NCBI GenBank assembly: GCA_902781215.1 | Contig: CACZIO010000053.1 | Span: 1-34,528 of the forward strand | Direction: 5' to 3' | Length of the DNA stretch: 34,528 nucleotides | DNA from: an uncultured Lachnospiraceae bacterium | GTDB taxonomy: Bacteria > Bacillota > Clostridia > Lachnospirales > Lachnospiraceae | In this document: in pieces, positions 29,839-34,528 of the stretch | Layout: each line of letters opens with the position of its first letter | Position numbering within the stretch: the first letter of the stretch is position 1 | Translations under genes and position numbers: made by a program | Notes under the pieces: generated by a model | What the model was told of the DNA's origin: nothing | What the model saw: the letters and a program-made list of their open reading frames with translations, nothing else | Databases searched by the model: none

Positions 29839-32800
29839 TTACTCTTCGTCCGTCTCGATTCCGTCGGTCTTGATGATGAACTTCACGTTGTTGTCCGTGC
29901 TGTCCAGCGCGCCGCTGAAGGTCTTGTAGGCCTTGGAGGCATCCTTGAGTTCCATCAGGCTGTCATCCAGAGACCGGATGTTGGTGCGGTAAATATCCGC
30001 CATCTTGGCGATGCCCTCGTCGCGGACCCTGAGCATGGCGTCGTTCAGTTCCTCGACGCCGTCCAGCATCTCCTGCATGCCGTCGTCGAACTCCTCCACG
30101 CCGTCCACGAGCTCGCCCGTGCCATTGTTGAGCTTGCCGGAGTTGTCGCTGAGGAGGCCTGTGCCCTCCGCCAGGGTTCCGACGCCCTTGTGGATCTTCT
30201 CCGTGCCGTCGAGGTAGTCAGAGAGACCGGAGGAGAGAGTTCCTACACCGTCGCGTGCAGCCACTGCACCGCCATTCAGCGTTGCGTTGTTTGATTTCAG
30301 TTTCTTCAGGACACTGTTCAAAGAAGTAGGATTCTTCTCGTCTTTGTCCACATAGAGGGTGTTGTAGAGGGTTTCTACGCCGCCGCTGATGCCTGTGACG
30401 CCTTCCTTGAGTACAGTTCCTTTTTCCTGAAGAAGCTGCAGTTTGGCGAGTGTCTTCTTGTCAGTCAGTTTTCCATTGAGCTCTTCCAATCCACCGCTGA
30501 CTATTCCGGCACCTTTCTCAAGTTCACCAAGCTTTTCCCCATTATCGCTCAGCGCATTTCCTGCATCCGCGATGTCCTGTGCCTTTGCTCCAATCGATTT
30601 GGCATCATCTCCAAGTGTTTTAGCATCTCCGGCCAAAGTTCCCTGATCTGATTTCAGTTGGTCTGTAGATACCTTGTCTGCAGCTTCCTTCGCATCCTTC
30701 ATCTTACCGGCCGCTGTAACAGCTGCATCTGCTTTCTTTGTAACCCCGTTCTCTCCCGAAACCGCATCACTGACTTTTCCGGCTTCCTCAGACATTTTGT
30801 CCGCCGATGATTTCAGACTGTCGCCGGCTGCTGTAAGCGCAGACGCCGCATCGTCAACCTTTCCGGAGGCCTCATTCAGTTTGTTTTTGGCCTCGTCGAT
30901 CTTTCCATCCATTTTTGACTTTGCTTCGTCCGCATCGTCTTTGAATTCTTTGACTGCCTTCAGGTTTTTATTTGTTTTTTCTATGGATTCGTTCGCCTGA
31001 TCGATCTTATTGTTGACCTTGCTGACATCAACGGAAGCTTTCTCCTCTGCCTTCTCAGCCGCAGCGTTCGCTGCCTTTTCCGCAGCTTTATTGATGTCAT
31101 CCTCCGAGACGCCCTCAACATCCTTCAATTCATCTTTGATAGCTTCCTTAATGGCACTCTTCAGGTCACCGGAACTGACACTGACATCAACATCATCCGC
31201 AGAGACTTTACCAATGGTCGAGACTTCATCCCCAAGATCCCCTGAAATCGAGGAAAGACTTTCCTTAAAGGGATTTCCAATCTCTCCAATTTTATCCTTT
31301 GCGTCGCTGATCGAACCCTTTGCCGCATCCGTCTTTTCTTTTGCTGAATTGTTCACTCCCTCGGCCGAATCACCCGCCTCTGAGGCGGCTTTTTTTGCGT
31401 TATCCGCCGCCGTCTTGGCTGTATCCGCCGCTGTCTTCACTTCATTTACAGCATTGATCACATCTGAGGCTGTACCGGCAGCATCTCCGATCGCTTTTTT
31501 CGTCTCCTCGGCCTTTTCAATGAAGGAGCCTGCATCCGATGCTGCTTTTCCGGTATGCTCCGCTGCAGTCTTTGCGTTACCGGCAGCCTCTCCTGCTGCC
31601 GTCGCTGCCGCAGTGATACCCTTGGCAACTGTATCCATCTGCCCGGCCAGTTCATTTACACCGTCAGAGACCTGTTTTGCCCCTGTGGCAAGCTGTCCGA
31701 CACCATTCCGGATCTCACCGGTCTGGCTGATCAGCTCATTCACGCCGTCAACATAAGCAGGTGCCCCCTGCTTCTCATCCGCCAGAGCTGTTGCACCATC
31801 TTTCAACTCCTCTGCCTTCTCTTTTCCAGCGTCAAGGCCGTCACTTGCCTGCGCAACTGCGCCCGTGTAGACAGACAGGCCGTCTGTGAGGGTATTCATG
31901 CCGACCTGCAGCTTCTTCATGCCGGTGCTGATGGTATCGTTATTCCCCACCAGGGTGCCGGTGCCCTGCTTCAGCGTCTGCACGCCATCGTCGACCTTGT
32001 CGACGCCGTTGGTGTACTCCTTGACACCGTCGGCCAGCTCGCCGACGCCGTCGAGGAGCTTTTCAGTGCCGTTCTTGCCCTCTTTGACGCCATCCACCAG
32101 CTCCTGGGTGCCGTCGGTGAGCTCGTCGCCGTCCGCCTCCAGGTCCGCGACCGCCTGGTCCATGTCGTCGAAGGCGTCCTTGTGGTCCTGATCGAAATCT
32201 GCCTCGTCCTCTTCGTCCATCTCAAAGACGTTGGAGAAGACCATGGTCAGGCAGGTGCTCATCTTGAAATCGGTGGCGTCCATGGTGATATCGACGCTGC
32301 CGGGGATGTCCAGATCGTCGATCCGGCTCTTGGCCTTGTCGCGGTCCTTCTGCTCATCGGCCTTCTTTGCCTCGGACTTGTCGTCGTCGATGTTCATCTC
32401 ACCGCTCTTGTCGATGATGGTCTTGGCCTCGCTGCGCGCGGTCTTGAGGCTGTCCTCCAGGCCGGGGAAGGCCAGGCCGATGACCATGGTGTTCTTGCCC
32501 TCGGAGACGACGGACCCGTTGTCGATCTTGACATTGGAGACCGTGTCGTTGGCAAAGGCCATGCCGGTCACGGCCGTGAAGGGCACATAGACGCTTTTGT
32601 ACTTCTCATTGTTGGTGTAGTCGATGTGGATCCTGACCTTGCCGCTCTTGCCGGCCAGGTCCTTGGCCTGGATTTCTTTGCCGTCCAGGTAATAGGTGAT
32701 CTTCTCAGTGACCGGCACCTGGCGCGTCGTGGTTCCCTCATAATAGATATCGTTGCCGTCCGCGTTCCAGGTGATCTTGTCGCCATCCTTGTCAAAGGTC

Positions 32801-33273
32801 TCGTCACCCTTGACATTTTCGATATCCTGCAGGACGGACTCGTCCTCCAACTTGTCCTTTTTATCCGGGTTCTTGAGCCAGTTGGATACGGTGATGTCGC
32901 GCTGCTCGCCGTACTCGTCCGTGAAGACGTAGACAGTTTCCTCTTTGGCGGCGCCGGTCGAAACCTGACCGGCGGCTTGCGTCATGGCATTCTCCAGCGA
33001 CTTGCGATCCTCGTCACTGCCGGACTCGTCTGACGCATCTGTTCCGGACTTGTCTTCTTCTGACCGATCCGCTTCCGATCCGGCTTCTTCCGACCCGGTT
33101 TCTTTCGACTGATCTTCAGATCCGTTTTCATCCGACTTTTCCTCTTCTGTATTCTCCGCGGACTGGTCTGCGGAGACAGTGGTGTCTGCCGCAAGCGCGC
33201 TGACGGCTGTCATGTTCGTTCCCGCCGCAAGCGAGACCGCGATCATCAATGCCAAAAACTGTTTCCTCTTCAT
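29839..33273 (-). CDS. Large secreted heptad-repeat (xxxLxxG, YhgE/Pip-like) protein
   Basis: A 1144-residue exported protein. Residues 1-29 are a signal peptide ending SALAA. Residues about 35-92 are an acidic Ser/Glu/Asp linker with a five-residue period (SKETG, SEEAG, SEADR). Residues about 105-330 look beta-rich, with YVFTDEYGEQRDITVSNWLK. The remainder is long coiled coil: Leu-x-x-Gly repeats typical of YhgE/Pip and related proteins (for example LVDGVKEG, LLDGVGELADG) flank a central Ala/Lys/Asp-rich block (about 465-1004). No membrane segment, LPxTG signal or enzyme domain is visible; it ends FIIKTDGIETDEE. Starts at ATG 33273 after AGAGGG. A TetR-type gene lies just upstream. Likely an extracellular or wall-spanning structural factor, often associated with RND/MmpL-type exporters; none is in view. 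Confidence 0.8.
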   Translation of the reverse strand: MKRKQFLALMIAVSLAAGTNMTAVSALAADTTVSADQSAENTEEEKSDENGSEDQSKETGSEEAGSEADRSEEDKSGTDASDESGSDEDRKSLENAMTQAAGQVSTGAAKEETVYVFTDEYGEQRDITVSNWLKNPDKKDKLEDESVLQDIENVKGDETFDKDGDKITWNADGNDIYYEGTTTRQVPVTEKITYYLDGKEIQAKDLAGKSGKVRIHIDYTNNEKYKSVYVPFTAVTGMAFANDTVSNVKIDNGSVVSEGKNTMVIGLAFPGLEDSLKTARSEAKTIIDKSGEMNIDDDKSEAKKADEQKDRDKAKSRIDDLDIPGSVDITMDATDFKMSTCLTMVFSNVFEMDEEDEADFDQDHKDAFDDMDQAVADLEADGDELTDGTQELVDGVKEGKNGTEKLLDGVGELADGVKEYTNGVDKVDDGVQTLKQGTGTLVGNNDTISTGMKKLQVGMNTLTDGLSVYTGAVAQASDGLDAGKEKAEELKDGATALADEKQGAPAYVDGVNELISQTGEIRNGVGQLATGAKQVSDGVNELAGQMDTVAKGITAAATAAGEAAGNAKTAAEHTGKAASDAGSFIEKAEETKKAIGDAAGTASDVINAVNEVKTAADTAKTAADNAKKAASEAGDSAEGVNNSAKEKTDAAKGSISDAKDKIGEIGNPFKESLSSISGDLGDEVSTIGKVSADDVDVSVSSGDLKSAIKEAIKDELKDVEGVSEDDINKAAEKAANAAAEKAEEKASVDVSKVNNKIDQANESIEKTNKNLKAVKEFKDDADEAKSKMDGKIDEAKNKLNEASGKVDDAASALTAAGDSLKSSADKMSEEAGKVSDAVSGENGVTKKADAAVTAAGKMKDAKEAADKVSTDQLKSDQGTLAGDAKTLGDDAKSIGAKAQDIADAGNALSDNGEKLGELEKGAGIVSGGLEELNGKLTDKKTLAKLQLLQEKGTVLKEGVTGISGGVETLYNTLYVDKDEKNPTSLNSVLKKLKSNNATLNGGAVAARDGVGTLSSGLSDYLDGTEKIHKGVGTLAEGTGLLSDNSGKLNNGTGELVDGVEEFDDGMQEMLDGVEELNDAMLRVRDEGIAKMADIYRTNIRSLDDSLMELKDASKAYKTFSGALDSTDNNVKFIIKTDGIETDEE
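33000..33150 (-). repeat. 15-bp-period repeat encoding the acidic linker
   Basis: The linker after the signal peptide is built from about ten units of 15 bases encoding Ser-acidic-acidic-x-x pentapeptides. Plus-strand units resemble CCGGCTTCTTCCGAC, close to units of the array at 14136-14300 when that is read on the minus strand. Confidence 0.5.
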
Positions 33274-33493
33274 TTTTCCCTCTCTGTTCTCAATCGATTG
33301 TACAGGTTCTTCGCCTTATATTTCTACTGCGTCTCACCTGGGTGGCCGGTGCCCGCAGATGGTCATCTGCACATGTATGCAGCCTGAATCCGGACAGCAA
33401 AAAAAAGAAGGATTTCTCTCCGGACCGCTTTTAAATATAAAAAAAAGGACCGGATAATCAAATATCCAATCCAAAATCCGTGTTGCAAGTCCA

Positions 33494-33517
33494 TATACAA
33501 ACCCGCCTGTTTGTATA
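33494..33517. promoter_or_regulatory. Perfect 9-bp palindrome, candidate TetR-type operator
   Basis: Arms TATACAAAC (33494-33502) and GTTTGTATA (33509-33517) separated by CCGCCT, 4 bases beyond the tetR stop and about 220 bases upstream of the secreted protein gene. No T-run follows, which argues against a terminator. Confidence 0.55.
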
Positions 33518-33521
33518 CCGT

Positions 33522-34085
33522 TCACAGTTCCTCCAGCATCTCCCACATGGACCGTTCCCCGATGTACTCGTAGATGGTCGCCATCTCCTCCGGGGGGATG
33601 GTCATGCCGGTCCGGATCCACTCCAGGACCACATAGCTCATGGAATTGGCATAGTACTTCGCCAGGTTCTCGGGATTCATCCAGGGATGTTTCGGGTGCC
33701 CTTCTCCCGCGCCGCGCTCCCGGAAGACATCCAGCACCAGCTCGTTGGCGCAGTCCATGACGATCTCGGCAAAGGAATTCTGGCCCTCGATCCTGGACGC
33801 GCGCATATAGAAGGCCTTGTCCCTCTGAAGGTTGGAAAAAATCAGGATCAGGGATTCCCTGTACATCCGGTTGGCGATCAGGATGCGGACCGGGTCCAGG
33901 ATCTCCCGCCGCACGATCCAGGCCAGCAGGTCATACTTGTCCTGAAAATGGTTATAAAAAGTCACGCGGATGACGCCGGCGCCGTCCGCGATCTGCTTGA
34001 TGGTGATTTTCTCAAAAGGCACTCTGGTCACGAGCTCTTTCAGGCTGTCCGCCAGAGCCTTCTCAATGTCCCTCTTGTCTTCCAA
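33522..34085 (-). CDS. TetR/AcrR-family transcriptional regulator
   Basis: A 187-residue regulator with the N-terminal TetR HTH: PFEKITIKQIADGAGVIRVTFYNHFQDKYDLL. The C-terminal ligand domain follows, with NSMSYVVLEWIRTGMTIPPEEMATI near the end, as in DhaS-like TetR proteins with a TetR_C-type domain. The start appears to be TTG at 34085: no in-frame ATG exists upstream of the HTH, and GGAAGGGG lies about 10 bases before it. It reads in the same direction as the secreted heptad-repeat gene 248 bases downstream, with a strong palindrome between them, so it probably controls that gene. The inducer is unknown. Confidence 0.88.
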   Translation of the reverse strand: MEDKRDIEKALADSLKELVTRVPFEKITIKQIADGAGVIRVTFYNHFQDKYDLLAWIVRREILDPVRILIANRMYRESLILIFSNLQRDKAFYMRASRIEGQNSFAEIVMDCANELVLDVFRERGAGEGHPKHPWMNPENLAKYYANSMSYVVLEWIRTGMTIPPEEMATIYEYIGERSMWEMLEEL

Positions 34086-34160
34086 AAAAGAACCGCCCCT
34101 TCCAAAAGATTCCTGCCTTCCGCGCAGGTTAGTTCATGCTTACTCGTACGTTTCTTCCTA

Positions 34161-34189
34161 ATTATACACATTTTCCGCAGAAATGCATC
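34161..34189 (-). promoter_or_regulatory. Possible promoter of the tetR gene
   Basis: Perfect TATAAT (34166-34161 on the minus strand) with a poor -35 (GATGCA) 17 bases upstream, about 75 bases before the TTG start. Confidence 0.3.
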
Positions 34190-34328
34190 ACTTTTTTCAC
34201 TTTCGGCTGCAGAGCTTTCGGCTGCCGATGTGTGCCCGTGTTCTGTTAATATGTTGTGTGATGTGTGATCCGGATCCCGGCTGCAGGAGGCCTCTTATCA
34301 TCACAACAACAGAACGGACGCCGTAAAG

Positions 34329-34352
34329 AAAGAACCGTCCCTGTGGTTCTTT
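34329..34352 (-). repeat. GGGACGGTTCT-type palindromic repeat at a gene end
   Basis: AAAGAACC and GGTTCTTT arms around GTCCCTGT. On the minus strand it overlaps the stop codon of the gene at the right edge and is followed by CTTT, so it may also act as a weak terminator. Same family as 7674-7757 and 20385-20525. Confidence 0.6.
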
Positions 34353-34528
34353 ACAGCTCCAGCTCCTCGATCTTTCTCATGAACCAGCCCCGCTTCCACA
34401 TGACAAAGCCGAGGGCCATCCACTGGACAAAGACGGCGATGACGCTGAACATGATATTGCCGCGGACCAGAAAGCTGCCCGCCATGCAGGAGGCCAGGAT
34501 CTGCATCCAGCTGCCGGCAGCGACCCCG
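34351..34528 (-). CDS. C-terminal end of a multi-pass membrane protein
   Basis: The last 58 codons of a gene that begins outside the window. Two hydrophobic segments (about WMQILASCMAGSFLV and IMFSVIAVFVQWMALGFVMW) are followed by a short cytoplasmic tail, KRGWFMRKIEELEL, then TAA. The pattern, with a positively charged tail after the last helix, fits a transporter such as a MATE-type exporter, but the fragment is too short to be sure. Confidence 0.55.
   Translation of the reverse strand, partial: GVAAGSWMQILASCMAGSFLVRGNIMFSVIAVFVQWMALGFVMWKRGWFMRKIEELEL

Overview
The window looks like chromosome from a GC-rich member of the Clostridia, most likely Lachnospiraceae-like. This is inferred from the gene set: a Firmicutes-type DnaE, the tsaE-tsaB-rimI-tsaD cluster, MEP-pathway ispD, a RibU-type ECF S component, a secreted heptad-repeat protein beside a TetR regulator, strong GGAGG-type ribosome binding sites, and GC-rich coding DNA beside AT-rich promoter regions. 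No rRNA, tRNA, CRISPR array, complete insertion sequence or prophage was seen. Almost all genes lie on the minus strand; the exceptions are the phosphosugar mutase and the LacI regulator.

Region 1 (1-9990, minus strand) is housekeeping. It reads, in transcription order, rpiB, tsaE, tsaB, rimI, rnz, tsaD, ispD and dnaE (dnaE runs off the left edge). TsaB, TsaD and TsaE make the t6A modification of ANN-decoding tRNAs. RNase Z matures tRNA 3' ends, RimI acetylates a ribosomal protein, and IspD feeds isoprenoid synthesis. Region 2 (9960-13920, minus) is a probable four-gene unit: a tail-anchored coiled-coil protein, a flavin-reductase-like protein, murA and ribU, closed by an intrinsic terminator. 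Region 3 (14136-18512, minus) holds three family-2 glycosyltransferases for a surface glycan, trailed by a degenerate 15-bp tandem repeat. Divergent from it, pgcA (18691-20373, plus) would supply the sugar-1-phosphate for nucleotide-sugar precursors.

Region 4 (20547-27584) is a beta-fructoside utilisation locus: an intracellular GH32 fructosidase, a lipoprotein binding protein and two ABC permeases (minus), divergent from a LacI-family regulator (plus) across an AT-rich control region with recognisable promoters and repeated elements. Region 5 (27585-34528, minus) is accessory: an HTH-Uma2 fusion protein converging stop-to-stop on lacI, a divergent MntP-like membrane protein, a 1144-residue secreted heptad-repeat protein with its TetR-type regulator, and the C-terminal end of a membrane protein.

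The most unusual theme is short tandem repetition placed on gene boundaries. The last codons plus stop of rpiB and of the GH32 gene recur downstream as diverged copies. A 15-bp array starts inside the last codons of a glycosyltransferase. The GH32 start codon sits in a diverged copy of a 23-bp leader repeat. In-frame 15-bp-period expansions occur in rimI and in the secreted protein. In addition, an 18-bp inverted repeat buries the dnaE ribosome binding site, a GGGACGGTTCT-type palindromic repeat occurs at several intergenic sites, and palindromes lie next to the promoters of pgcA, the HTH-Uma2 gene and the secreted protein gene.
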